From NCBI GenBank assembly GCA_013368315.1, contig JAACJM010000079.1:124001-188000 (forward strand): 64,000 nucleotides of DNA, read 5' to 3'. This DNA comes from Tetrapyrgos nigripes (Eukaryota > Basidiomycota > Agaricomycetes > Agaricales > Campanellaceae). Position numbers and translations under genes: made by a program. Under the pieces are notes generated by a model that made no database searches, was not told the origin of the DNA, and was given only the letters and a program-made list of their open reading frames with translations. Of the stretch, positions 12,400 to 23,259 are shown piece by piece (position 1 is the stretch's first letter; each line of letters begins with the position of its first letter).

Positions 12400-12962
12400 C
12401 TACTTTGTCTTCTTCAAGGGGACGCCGCATCGGTCGCATTTCTTCTGCGAATCCGTGCTAGAAGAGATAGATGTCCTGTCAGACAAGACCGCTACGCGAG
12501 ACTGAAGACAACTCACTATAAACATATCAGCCCAATTGGAAACAGGAAAATAGCGGTGATAATTCCACAAGGGCCGAAAGACCTCTTGGGCGTATGGTTC
12601 CCCGATGCACATTGTGCGTATACTGCCATTTTATAGCAAGAGGCGTCTCCGAGTCAGTAACAGTTTTCGTCTTCGGCCGCAGAGAGGATACACGTACAAG
12701 CAGCCCTATATTCCTCTCCAATTTGCGCTGGTGTCTTTGGCTGTTGCGTTTGAGGCGATAGCATGACTGAAGGTGATGGCACCTGTGGTGGATAATCCCC
12801 TGAAGGTGATCGAGGAATTGGAGTTTGTTTGGGCTGTTCCACTACGGGCTGAGGCATCGTCACCACCTCCTGAGACGGTCGCTCCTCATATTTTGGGGGA
12901 GGCGCAAGGGAATCGCGTTTCTGGTTTGGGTCTGTGGGGGATGACATCGACTTGTCTATCAT
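12400..12962 (-). CDS. Small proline-rich membrane protein, BRI3-like C-terminus
   Basis: Small predicted membrane protein. The N-terminal half is Pro/Ser/Gln-rich and disordered (PPPKYEERPSQ is the clearest piece). After two spliced introns the C-terminus reads YAQCASGNHTPKR, then a hydrophobic stretch GIITAIFLFPIGLICLY (one membrane segment), then a CxxC end in KKCDRCGVPL. This cysteine-flanked hydrophobic hairpin followed by CxxC resembles brain protein I3 (BRI3)-type proteins and their fungal relatives; the function is unknown. Exons on the minus strand: from an ATG at 12962 (or 12946) down to 12698, then 12622-12517, then 12457-12400. Introns are 12623-12697 and 12458-12516, both GT-AG. 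The open frame continues upstream only to a TTG, so the ATG at 12962 is preferred. Family assignment is from pattern memory. Confidence 0.65.
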
Positions 12963-14318
12963 TTTGGCGTGAAAGGAGTGGAAGTTTATGTATGGAGGAG
13001 GTTGGGAGGAGGCTAGCGACTCGCGACTCGGAGATAATTTCAATAAGGGATGACTTTGCTACGTGGCGTGAACTGATACAAGAGCGATGGGGTTTTCAGG
13101 CTTCTAGGGAAAACTGGTGAGTAGAAGTCTCTCTTTATAAGGTCCATCCTGATTTTTACGTTCCATAAATCGTCACAGCCCCAAAGCAAGGACGCTAAAA
13201 GAAGGCGGTGTCACCACACCTCTTTCAATGGATGGAGACATCATAGAGTTCTCGGCTGTGCGATGGTCAACTGACGATCTTGCTCCCCTGAACGTTGGGG
13301 TACTGCCAGGAGATTGGAACACTCAAGAGGCACTTCAATAGTTGAGAGGTCACATACCACCTGGCACACACAAATACTGATGCAAGCTATACTAGAAGAA
13401 AAACACAGGCAAATATGTCAGTGCGGGCCACTGTATACAGCGGCAGGTACGAGACCTCATCCCATTGCACAAAATGCAATAGACTCTGAAGAGGTAGATG
13501 TGGGTCATAACTGGGCACTGGGCACTGGGCACTGGTTCGTTGCTCGACGAAAGTTGACGGAGAATTTGTGGAGAAGCTTGGTGCCGAGTCTGCCGAGCTG
13601 ACGGAATAGGATATATTTTCCCGGGATACGAAAAATGCGGCCATTTGAGCTACAATAAGACCTACCGGACGATACAATGACATACATTGTTAGAAATCTG
13701 TAAGACTGAATAGTAGTTGAATTGTTCACGGCTTAGAAACCCGACTGCATTGTTGGTGGCTGGCTCAAATCAGATGCTTATATCCTTTCAAAGTCACCAA
13801 CAAACATACCTTCATACTTGAACATACCGTTGTTCCTTTCTAGTAACTATCTGATTTGACGATTTTAAGTCGCGGATCTACGAAGACAAGCAGAACGAGG
13901 TCTTTTTACCGGGAGATTCAACTTCAAGTCATAAGGAGGTGTACCCTGTCTCGAATTGCTTTGGAATACCTCAACGTTTTCCGAGAAGGTCGGCTCTTCT
14001 TTTACGTGAGCTGATTCCGATCCCTTCTACAGATTCGAAACTGGGGCTTGATAAACCAGAGGAACTAGGTCTGGTACAATGCCATAGGCGTGCAGAATCT
14101 CCAAAGAAACATCGAGAATAATATCAGAGTATCTTCACTGATTTTGAATGGGACTGTCTCCACCGTGTGGCCTGTACCGGGACACGAAAGTCACAAAAGT
14201 CTGTTTGCGGCTCGTAACAGTTTCAAGAGGATTGCTTATCGGAGTGGCTCTTTTGGGGCCCAGACAGATCAAAATTTTTGTGCAAACAAGAACATTTGCA
14301 AGGAGTTTTTTTCTAGGT
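12963..14318. other. Region without a convincing gene
   Basis: Several frames of 60-115 codons exist on both strands, but none has a domain, start context or coherent introns. A short tandem repeat (ACTGGGC in three and a half copies) lies at about 13512-13535. A few GT-AG-like pairs near 13120 and 13900 could belong to an undetected gene. I cannot support one. Confidence 0.4.
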
Positions 14319-14436
14319 CATTTAGCTTGAGAAGGCATCCAACACGCTTTCCCCAGCCATAGTCCACTTCGTCCTCGGGCACTGGAAAGCCATCTATGGA
14401 AATCCAGGCGGAGGTGCCATATTCGAGCACCGCTTG
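14319..14436 (-). pseudogene. DUF7918-type first-exon fragment
   Basis: The minus strand reads VLEYGTSAWISIDGFPVPEDEV, matching the conserved N-terminus of the DUF7918-type genes that follow to the right (compare GYSAWVSVNGTPLTEYEA in the 18 kb copy). The next conserved motif, CWIPSE, is replaced by unrelated sequence (GCLLKLN), and no later exon follows downstream. It is a relic of a further tandem copy. Confidence 0.6.
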
Positions 14437-14957
14437 AGAAATTGAGAGCAGATCGACAAAAGAGCAAGAGTGCTGACTTGGTGTGGCGTAACAAACCTGT
14501 GAACGTTTTAGGTGATCCTGAAATGCTGAAATCACGATATATGAAAAAAACATGTTCCCAAACTCCGACGATTCTTACGAGCGCTACGGCATCATTGCAA
14601 CGTTACACTTGGGCATCGACATAAAATGAAAAGAGTTACCAGTTGATCCATCGCATAAGATTTATAGTACGAAGGTGGATGAAGCTCAGAGGCAATGTCA
14701 TTTGGAGCTGAGCGCTCTGATCTGCTGCAGAGAGATGTCTGACTCTGGCCCTCCCACTTGAATGCCCTGTGTGGCATTTCAGAGACCCATGAACTTGCTC
14801 ATCTGGAAGGTCTGCAATGAGAAAGCGCAAATACAGCAATCAAATAAGAGGCAATGAGAGCCGGAATACACCCAATTCTGACTCGTCAGTCCCAGAAAAC
14901 CATGAGACATGCCCGAAAGATGGAGGAGAAGAAACTCACAAATACCAGTCCAGGATG
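14437..14957. other. Spacer within the DUF7918 cluster
   Basis: No gene is seen between the exon-1 fragment and the next copy. The open frames here are short and featureless. Confidence 0.4.
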
Positions 14958-16070
14958 TCATGTCAAGTCAATCACATCGCCCTTTCCTGCTCGTCTGGCA
15001 CCCTTTCTTGCCTTCCCAGGGAGTGAGCACGTCCCGAGCTCGGGCTCGGACTTTATACCAGGTTCGGTTGACAGAGACTTTGCGTCGTTTGTTGCGTAGT
15101 GCGGCGAGTTTTGCCTATTGTACATCATTGTAAACGGGAATCCTTCATCAAAACGCGGGACACCACTCACCTCAAGGGCCTGAATCTCCTCTGCATCACC
15201 TTCTCCTTCATTTTCGTCTTCAGAAAAAGTAAGGTCTAGAACTTCACCCGGTGGTACGGAGCGTTTCTCTCCAGCCACCGGTTCAGGAGGTGGCGCTATT
15301 CCGTTGGCCTGCAAGATGTCTGAGGAGAATTTGGGTCATCGCTCATGAGATGAGAGATAGCTATTGATAGAAGCGCGTACCCAGAGGACGATAACGGAAA
15401 ATCATCTTCGCCCATAATTCTTTTCGGACGACTTGAATGAAAGTGGTTTTCGCAACGACTTGTTGACAACCTGTGTGAACCCGAGTCAATTCCAACCAGG
15501 TTATGTGACGTGAAACACACCCAATCTGATGCCCTATGGCTTTCTTCGAACGTTGGACTTTGCCTGTCTCAGAAAAGCCACTAGGCGTGAACGATGATGT
15601 ACCACCTCGTTGTACTTCACCTTGATCTCTCCAATTTGACCATGATCTGCACCGAGAAACGCATCGTCGTCTGACCATAGCAATCAGAAAGGGCAGGTGA
15701 CAAGAAGCCAGAAATTTATACCAGTAAGATCCAATTTCGAGAATAAAAAATGTCTCAGAGATTCCTCAGAGGTGCGAACGCCATCAATAGTGTCTTCGGC
15801 TGCCTTCGTTGTTGTCATCCCTGCACCATATTTGCCATCCATGTAGACGTCAACCGTAAAAGCAGTGTCTCGTCTGGCATTGTAATGAACTACAAATTTC
15901 TGCAGATGCGTTGAGGGATTCTGTAGTGGCTTGAAGAGATAGGCACTCACCTTACCAATTTCAGACGGTATTCAGCACGTTATTTCCAAGTATTTCGTGG
16001 TGGTATCGTACTCCTGGAGAGGAACACCATCAATAGTTATCCATGAAGAAAAGTCTCCGAGCTCGAGCAT
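14958..16070 (-). pseudogene. DUF7918-type gene, copy A (pseudogene)
   Basis: Member of the Agaricomycete-expanded family I recognise as DUF7918; its function is unknown. Typical parts are present in order: start MLELGDFSSWITIDGVPLQEYD (ATG 16070-16068), FVVHYNARRD, FLFSKLDLT, DDDAFLGADHGQIGEIKV, GKVQRSKKAIGHQIG, MIFRYRPLG, QANGIAPPPEP, VLDLTFSEDE and a closing GDVIDLT at 14958. It is broken. The conserved CWIPSE motif reads C-stop-IPSE, because TGG is TGA at 15974-15972. The frame also changes after GEIKV, the KVHERSKKA motif has lost codons, and the basic tail is frameshifted relative to copy B. Copies B and D keep all of these. Confidence 0.75.
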
Positions 16071-16396
16071 CCCTTCAAGTAAGTACTAGTGGAGGTTAGT
16101 AACAATTAAGTGAATTAGCCGACTAACAAGGGCCGGATGGTGGAGGTTACGGTCAAGACTTGTACCCTCACATGATGTCTCTACTGTCGACACGTCCTTT
16201 GCGACGTCGACATTGAGATTAGTAGTGATACTGTAGTGTTGCACAATAGTTGAAAGTATGCTGATGTACATCTGTACACTATCTATGTTCATTATAACTT
16301 GATTATACTAATCCACAAGGTCCCAAAAATAAAAACTTGGCGCCGAAATGCTAAACATTGAAGGAAAGTCGAACGACCAGACTCACATCGGTAATA

Positions 16397-17525
16397 TCAT
16401 GTCAAGTCAATCACATCGTCATTCCCTGTTCGTCTAGCACCCTTTCTTGCCTTAGCAGGAAGGGAGCCCATTCCGGGTTCACGCTTGACACCAGGTTCGG
16501 TTTTGACCTCCGTCTTGACGGACACTTTCCGTCGCTTGTTCCGTATTGCTGCGAGTCGCGCCTAATGCAACACATGAACAAAAGTCCTTCTACCCATTGT
16601 AGTAAACAACTCACCTCCAAAGCCTCAATTTCCTCTGCGTCGCCTTCTCCTCCGGTATCGTCTCCAGATAAAGTGAGATCTAGCACTTCATCTGGTGGCG
16701 CGGCGCGTTTCCTGCCAGCAACACGTTCAGGAGGTGGTGCAATCCCGTTTGCCTGCAATACATCTATAGGGAGAAAATGAGTAGGCACATGAGGTAGTGT
16801 AGATAGTAGCGCACCAAGTGGACGATATCGGAAAATCATCGTGGCCAGTAATGTTATTCTCTTGGAAGACGAAAAGGTCTGAAGGACGCAGCTTTGTTCC
16901 TCTGCCAAACTACGCAACAATGTCAACACAAGGAACTCGTCAGGACAGAAGCGAACACACCTAATCTGATGGCCAATAGCTTTTTTAGACCGTTCATGAA
17001 CCTTTCCAGGTTCGGAGAATCGACTATTCTTAAACTCTGACCTTCCCCTAACCTCTAGTACGTCCCAGAATTCCACTTTGATCTCCCCTATTTGCTGGTA
17101 ACTTGCACTGAGGAACGCGTCATCATCTAATGTTACCTATCAACATATATGTTAACTAGGAAGTCATGGACATACGTACCAGTAAGATCCAGTCTCGAGA
17201 ACAAAAATGGCTTGATAGAGGTTGAAGACGTAAGAATACCGTCGACACTGTCCTTCCAGGCTTTTCTCAGGTTCTTGCTTCTGCCTCGTTTCCCATCAAG
17301 AAATATTTCAATACCAGTCGGGAGTTGTCGTTTGCTCTCATAATGCACTGCAAAACTCTCATCGTCCAGTCAGTCTTGCTCCAAGACTTGGTGACAAGCA
17401 CTCACCTTCCCCGCTTCGGACGGTATCCAGCAGGTTGTTTCCAAACCTTTGGTAGTGATGTCATATTCCTGGAGAGGAACGCCACCAATAGTGATCCATG
17501 AAGAGAACTTTCCGAGCTCCAGCAT
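16397..17525 (-). CDS. DUF7918-type protein, copy B
   Basis: Intact-looking member of the DUF7918-type family; function unknown. The start is the ATG at 17525-17523 (MLELGKFSSWITIGG). Then come CWIPSEAGK, FAVHYESKRQ, LFSRLDLTG, DDAFLSASYQQIGEIKVEF, GKVHERSKKAIGHQI, MIFRYRPLG, LQANGIAPPPERV, VLDLTLSGDD, a basic NKRRKVSVK segment and the closing DDVIDLT (stop 16399-16397). About five short GT-AG introns separate these blocks. The family layout is a beta-rich N-terminal region followed by an acidic and then a Lys/Arg-rich tail. That suggests a nuclear protein, and the terminal VIDLT resembles a SUMO-interacting motif; both are inference. It has a close paralog at 37072-38196. Confidence 0.72.
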
Positions 17526-17860
17526 CCCGTAGAGTGCAGTCTAGAGTACAGTGACAGGGGCCGATGGTGGAGCTAAGTAAGTAGTGCGGTGGAGGCTAAA
17601 GCGCTAAAGGTCAAGATTTGTGACCCTCATGTGACGTCTGAACCGTGACACGCGCGACGCGTTCTACCCTCATTGAGTCAGACTCATTGCTCAATTGTAG
17701 TCGGCTAATTTATAATTATTCTTGTTGTAGTCCGCTAATCTACTCTTGATTCTTGATTCTTACACTGGCTTTACAGCGTGAAATAAGGTACGTTTAAATA
17801 TTGTACAGTAAGATACAAAACCCAGATTACTATAGTCCACTAGAACTAACGCAGTCTTCA

Positions 17861-18987
17861 TCATGTCAGGTCAATGACCTCGCCTGCTAGCCTCGGCCTG
17901 TCTTCAGCTTCTGCCTTCATATCGGGGTCAAGCTTTATCTTCTTCCGACGTCGCTGTTTGTTCTGTAGCGTAGCTAGCTGGACCTAGGATTCGTGGCACA
18001 AGAAAGGAATTGAGCAAGGGAACACAGGAATGCCTTGAAGATACTTTTACTTGCAAAGCCGCTATCCTTTCTTCATCATGATCACCCTCGTCTTCACTAT
18101 CAGTTAGTTCTGATATGTCTATGATATCGTCGGCTGGACGTTTGCCGCTGGTCACTAAGGGAGGTGCGATGTCATTGGCACGGAGAACACCTGGAAGGAG
18201 ATCAGGAATATAGAAAAGAAAAACGGACGGCTGCAGCGCACCTATAGGTCTATATCTAAAGACGAAAGTGACGATAGTTCGGATAGTCCGAGTTTGGACA
18301 AAGGTGTTGAGACCAGAGGTTATCTCCTTACCCAGCCTTTATGACAGGTTGCTAAATCAACTGTAACGACTCGCAAGTCATTTTGATGCACACACCCGGC
18401 TCGATGAGCTATTGCTTTTTTGGCGCGCTCATGAACTTGGCCTCCACTATAATCCTCCGAGTCTCTCTTTCCCTCTTCAAAACTAATGCTACGTTCCACA
18501 ATAACCTCTCTAATGACAAGTTTGATTTCGCCCAGGTCGGCGTTCTTATCAAGAAGCGTGTCGTCATCTGTGAAACAGTTAATGACAGTGGCTAGGGAAT
18601 TGCGGCCCTGTACACACACCTGTCGTTTCCAATTTCAAGAATATGAAGGGCTTCTGAGTAGTCGGACTTGAAGTGAAGCCAGGTAACTCGACGGTAGTAA
18701 TTCTCAGCGGATATGCTACGCGTGAGGTTACAAATTGGCCGTCGAGGTCAAGCTCCCCACAGACTGCCACACCACTGCCATGAGTGTCAAAGTGTACTGT
18801 AAAGCGCTGCGAAATTTGCAAGCACAAGATGGGTTTTGCGCACTTTCGCAAAGAACAAAGACCCACATACCTGCCCAACTTCTGACGGAATCCAGCACGA
18901 AATCTTCGAGTCTTCTGCTTTGGCCTCGTATTCGGTTAACGGAGTGCCATTTACGGATACCCAAGCTGAGTATCCTAGGTATTTCAT
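17861..18987 (-). CDS. DUF7918-type protein, copy C
   Basis: Second family subtype in the tandem array. The start is the ATG at 18987-18985 (MKYLGYSAWVSVNG). Blocks follow in order: SCWIPSEVGQ, FTVHFDTHG, ELDLDGQ, TTQKPFIFLKLETT, LGEIKLVIREVIVERS, GQVHERAKKAIAHRAG, VLRANDIAPPLVT, KRPADDIIDISELTDSEDE, and a tail QNKQRRRKKIKLD ending GEVIDLT (stop 17863-17861). Introns are short and GT-AG. It differs clearly from copy B, so B and C are old duplicates. Its near twin lies at 38394-39517. Function unknown; an acidic-then-basic tail as in copy B. Confidence 0.72.
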
Positions 18988-19316
18988 GAGTGAAAGATGA
19001 GATGTGCTTTGAGATGGTGGTAGTTGAGGACAAAGAACAATTGCAAGGCACGAGATGCGCTGCTGTTGTCATTTACGTGATCACCTGATGACCCCTTTGC
19101 AGCTGCTCAACTTTTCTGTCGTATGTAATTGTCGGACTTTATTTAAGAGATATACGAAGAGATATACAGAAACGCAAGGCGAGCGCATATGTAAGTTGTG
19201 ATAGATGCTAAATATGCAAATAGGTAAGTAAATCCTGCCTTCGTGTACCGTATTGCATTTGCATAGAATACGATACAAATCCACAAGCCGAAGACGCTGA
19301 GAGCAGGCCAGTCATA

Positions 19317-19395
19317 CTACAAGAAATGATTAGAACTGGCAGATATCCCTTCCGTTGACCAAAGTACGACAACCTCCGACGACAAACTCGAATCT
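19317..19395 (-). pseudogene. Fucosyltransferase-like last exon (orphan)
   Basis: The minus strand reads SSLSSEVVVLWSTEGISASSNHFL and then stops at 19319-19317. This matches the last exon of the gene at 43286-44640 (SSDVVMFQLMEGIPASSNCFL). No other fucosyltransferase-like exon lies next to it, so it is a detached 3' exon. The matching upstream exons are found at 39806-40268, after the second copy of the DUF7918 pair. Confidence 0.6.
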
Positions 19396-19437
19396 CGTCC
19401 CAAGCTGGCCCGGTCCCGTTATGACTGTAATTATTCT

Positions 19438-20136
19438 TCAAGCTTCAAGACTTTTGATATTACGCCATCCCGGAAAGGTGTCGAGGAAATGGACGTGAAT
19501 GAGAGGTTGATCTGATGAATGGGAAGAATGGGATGCGCGGTACGCTGTGTCTTCACGGATTGCCTCGTCCTGGTGTTGACTGATAAGCTGTTCAGCAATG
19601 AAGTCGGCGAAGCTGTCATCTAGAAAATCTACGGGAGCAACAGACGTAGCTGAAGAAGCTTATGATTACTCGATTGCTGGCGAGGGTACTAATAGACCTA
19701 GAGCAATTCAAAGAACTTACCCGTTTGAAATTCCCAGATTGCTTGGCAATCGTCTTTGTGATTCCTCCAGCGGCGCTTCTGACATTCTGGACTGCAAAAA
19801 CAAGCATGAAGACATCTTAAACAGCGATAAAACTCCCCATGGTTAACGCTTTGCGATGCAGGCACTGTGGGGGCAACAACATATCAAATCTCAAAGCTTG
19901 CAGAACTAGAACTTGAGAAGGAACTTACTGGTTGTGATGCAAGACGCTCCTTCTATAAGAACAAGCCTTTCTGTCACTAAATTCTTCAGATCCATCCAAT
20001 ACCCCCTCACATCTTCGGGTGCGTTGTATAAAAATCGTTCGTATTCCTCTTCTTCAGCCTTCTGCATCGACATAGCCAAGATTTTCAGAAGAGACCAGTA
20101 CGCGAAGAATTCCAATAGATTGATCGATTTGATTGA
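19438..20136 (-). CDS. MYND-type zinc-finger protein, 5' end disrupted or unresolved
   Basis: Zinc-finger protein with a MYND-like module, normally a protein-interaction domain. Spliced exons on the minus strand (from about 20136 to 19929, then 19864-19721, then 19619-19438) stay in frame across two GT-AG introns. They give a helical region (FAYWSLLKILAMSMQKAEEE), then FYRCLRCLHACFCSPECQ with KRRWRNHKDDC, then a tail ending GWRNIKSLEA. The second half of the MYND finger (CxxC, CxxxC, H, C) is perfect. The first CxxC pair is not evident: only one Cys (EGASCITT) lies in the right place. Eight bases beyond this exon the sequence enters a 587-bp hAT-like element, so the N-terminus is interrupted or displaced. 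A frame beyond the element (MPLTAWSTYVYGSESFEIG, about 20862-20740) may be the original start; that is inference. Confidence 0.6.
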
Positions 20137-20144
20137 ATGGGTTC

Positions 20145-20731
20145 TAGGGCTCCTAACGGATCGGATGATCCGGCGATGATCCGCGATTGAGGCTCAGATT
20201 TCGGATGCGGATGGGCACTTTGGGTGCGTTCCAACGACGGATTGTCATCCGACAATCCGAGGATATCCGCGGATGGGTGGGGTGTAGGAAATGGGTTGTA
20301 GGCAGAAGAAATTAAGGAAAGACGGCCTAACTTACTACTAGGTGGGGTCTTCTCAGACTTTTGCGAATGGCCACATGGCCAGCAGAAGTCGCTAGTGCCA
20401 CAAAAGTACTACTTCGGCAGCGTGGGAATTAAACCATTGACATGCCGATACGCCCCCAGATAGTGAGAGGTGGTGAGCACTATGGATTCTAGAATTCATT
20501 ATGCACGTGTCTCACAAATAGTTGAACAAAATGGTTACAAAACGCACTTATGAGCATTTAAAAAGAGATACACCCCATATATCAAGTGCCGGCACTTTCG
20601 GCATGCAATCCGTCGGATTATCCGGCTATCCGATGGATACCATCTGCCGGATGTGGATTGGGGGTCGAGCAACCTACCATCCGAACGGATTTCCATCCGA
20701 TCCGACCCAATCCGATCCGTTAGGAGCCCTA
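20145..20731. mobile_element. hAT-like non-autonomous element (587 bp)
   Basis: The two ends are perfect 22-bp inverted repeats that start TAGGGCTCCTAACGGA. They are flanked by an exact 8-bp direct repeat, ATGGGTTC, at 20137-20144 and 20732-20739. An 8-bp target-site duplication plus a short TIR beginning with a pyrimidine then AGGG is characteristic of hAT transposons. Many ATCCG/CGGAT motifs crowd both ends in the first and last roughly 150 bp, like the subterminal transposase-binding motifs of hAT elements. There is no transposase coding capacity, so it needs an autonomous partner. It sits at the 5' side of the MYND-finger gene. Confidence 0.88.
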
Positions 20732-20739
20732 ATGGGTTC

Positions 20740-21826
20740 TCTATGCTCGCCGATCTCGAACGACTCCGAGCCGTATACATACGTGCTCCAGGCCGTCAAT
20801 GGCATGTTGGCAGAGGGTAGTGTTTTCGACATCAAATATGACCGACTGTGCAGTATAAACGTATAGACTGCATGACACAAGAAATGGCTCCAGGAGTCAA
20901 GAGGAAATCATCGGGGATTCGTTGGGGAAATGCGAGGCCGTCTACTGGCTGGAGTTTGGCTGTGGTCCGATGGACTAAGCTTTTGAACGCTTTCCCTTGC
21001 CCATGCCGTGTAATAAATTCCTCCTCCTTCTCCTTTCGTCGGCATGGACTGGAGTCGGAGACTGCACATCATGAGCACCTTTTCTGACGCCGCGTAACGC
21101 AAAGTAGTAAGTGCGTGTGATATTGGAGGGAGTTCTTCATCCTACCCAATAGGCTTTGGCATTTACAGTAGAATATAAAGCGTATGGACTGATAGAGCCC
21201 CGAGGTAACGAGCAGGAAGCTTGTAGCTGCATCTGGCAACTGGTTAAGGGAATCCAGATGTCCGCATTTGGCGCGAGTTTTGAGGAACCGGAGAGGGAAA
21301 AGCGTCAGAGAGATAAAATATGGAGTGGCAATGATAAGTAGGTCAGCTCAAAAGATCAAAAGACATACGCTGGTCAACGAGCAGAAGGCTGAGAAAGTCA
21401 TGGTAAAGGTCAACCAGAAATCTAAACACGTGACTTTTCCTGGGTTTCTTTTTTATACAACTTCGGCGCTACCATGACCATCAAGCAGTCGATTCGAGTT
21501 CAGGATCCTTGCAAAGAGGTAGAGCTTTGAAAATGGTTGCTTTGACCGACTAAACTGAAGAGACTCTTCTGTGAAGTGCGTTTCCTTGGTTTTCATGTAA
21601 CGAGAATCTCCTATGAACAACGCCGCTTTCTAGATTTTGGGTTAGACTGATCCCAAAAATGGAGTGGTCATGACGTCACGTGTTCGTTTGTGAATCAGAG
21701 CTAGAATACACGGATGGTAAGATATTCAAAAGGTAAGCGTATAGTATCAACGGCAGTATATCCCAGGTCAAATGAGTAGTGCAAATACACAGAATTCCAA
21801 GAATTGCAACTGACCTCACTAGTAAT
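20740..21826. other. Region without a convincing gene
   Basis: Beyond the hAT-like element lies a frame that may be the displaced start of the MYND gene (about 20740-20862). From 20870 to 21826 I see no gene on either strand. Confidence 0.4.
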
Positions 21827-23259
21827 TCAACATTTGATTTCCATACCGCCCCATTCAAGAACTCTGAACAAAGACTCATCTGAGAGTTTGGCCTCATCGA
21901 CTCCAACAACGCTCTGCCATCGTCTAACGTCTTCCCTAGCTTTGTCCAAAGCAGACAGCCATTCCTCAATTTCAGCTTCAGGAACCCCATGGAATAGCAT
22001 GAAGATATGGGTGACGACGTCAGGTCTCAGTGATACCTCCAGTGGAGTGGTCCTTTCATATGCCTTCTGATTCAGGAAGTAAAGAGCGACATATTTGTGC
22101 TTCACTAACAAAGGCAGCCAATAACTGTTGTCTATAGTCAATGCTAATTTTGAAATAAGACTGCAAACTTCAGACACTCATGTTATAAAGGAGGTGTGAG
22201 CTTCTATGTAAAGGCCCAAGGCAAGAAGGGCCTTATCCAGATACACAGCCATGTTCTTCTGAACGGATAGAACAACACTGTTGTCCTTTGTGATGATGGG
22301 CTGGGCAGGATTAAAATACTCCTCTAGTGGCTCATCTATTCTTGGCGAGGACAGAGGAGATAATATGCCATTAGGATGTGACCTTAGTAGCAAGAATGAT
22401 TAGTCATGTACTGGACAGTGTAAAAATACCAAGACATACAAGGCTTCCCAGTAAAGATAGGCAATGTCTGCACCTGAGTGATGATCATAGAGGGTACCAT
22501 CTTTATGTTAGTCACAGACCACTCCAGATGCTGTCCTTTGTTTGCTTCAGTGACGGCTGGAACCATGGGATATACTGCACAGAACTCCCAAGCAGGTATG
22601 AGCAACAGTTTTACAGAGGTATGAATCTCCTTCAGTGCTTGAAGATAAATCACTGGTTTGCTGCCTTTCAGAACTGGATAAAGGTCAAATGTATCCCATT
22701 CTTGGACATCCAAATCTGACATTGTATCCTTATTGGTCAGATGGCATCCGTCGTAGGATAATCTGTAATCTGAGATGTCCATAATGTCTCTTGTCTGAAG
22801 CTTGCCTTGATATGTCGCACAGTATCCAATGGTTGTACCAGCAAAGCCGTTGTCCAATAGCCTCAAGAGACAGCAATATATATTCGGTTAGGAAATGGGT
22901 TTTTTTTTCTTAAGGGCTAAGCCAGGTACTGATTTGATCATTTATGAGACTCAGAAGAAGGCAGTACTCACTTTGCTATAAGGCCGAGTCAATGGCAGCT
23001 TATCATCACATTCCTTTTCAAGGACCTCGATACTTTGTGCCTCTTCTCGAACCATAACATATTGAATTGTTATCTCAGGAAAGTATTCTCCAACCCTTTC
23101 AATTGCTTCCTAGTCAACCAAAAAGGTCTCAGATGATGTACCCACTGTAAACAATGGAATAACACATACATTGTATGTCTCAGGCCATGAAACAAGTATT
23201 TTCCTGAAACCATGAGTAAAGATTATGAGTTTTTTGGCTGCAGTTTGGGAAGTAGACAT
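21827..23259 (-). pseudogene. Conserved fungal protein of unknown function, decaying
   Basis: Multi-exon gene on the minus strand whose pieces resemble a conserved Agaricomycete hypothetical protein. Order: start MSTSQTAAKKLIIFTHG (ATG 23259) with ILVSWPETYN (exon 23259-23170); EAIERVGEYFPEITIQYVM (exon 23109-22972); DNGFAGTTIGYCATYQGKL, then YPVLKGSKPVIYL, LIPAWEFCAVYP and HLEWSV (22861-22440); NPAQPIITKDNSVVLSV and YLDKALLALGLYIEAHTSF; then YWLPLLVKHKYVAL with VVTHIFMLFHGV and a final SLFRVLEWGGMEI (stop 21829-21827). Two faults are visible. The splice donor at 22181 reads ATGAGT instead of GTGAGT, a change explained by CpG-to-CpA. The 22861 exon also does not join in frame to the previous one. 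I cannot name a biochemical role. Confidence 0.5.

Larger units (their letters stand above)
16055..19228. repeat. Segmental duplication, left copy (DUF7918 pair)
   Basis: This stretch aligns with 36815-39800 in the same orientation. It runs from exon 1 of copy A, through intact copies B and C, to the spacer beyond copy C. Coding parts, introns and spacers all match (for example the shared ATTGAGATTAGTAGTGATA near 16215 and 36925, and TTTGAGATGGTGGTAGTTGA near 19008 and 39538). Homology starts at TCTCCGAG in exon 1 of copy A and fades near 19228, where the left copy continues into a fucosyltransferase-like 3' exon instead. Confidence 0.8.

Noticed and set aside
13314..13730. Overlapping open frames of 74-98 codons on both strands
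   Set aside because: They overlap each other, share a short tandem repeat, and show no conserved motif.
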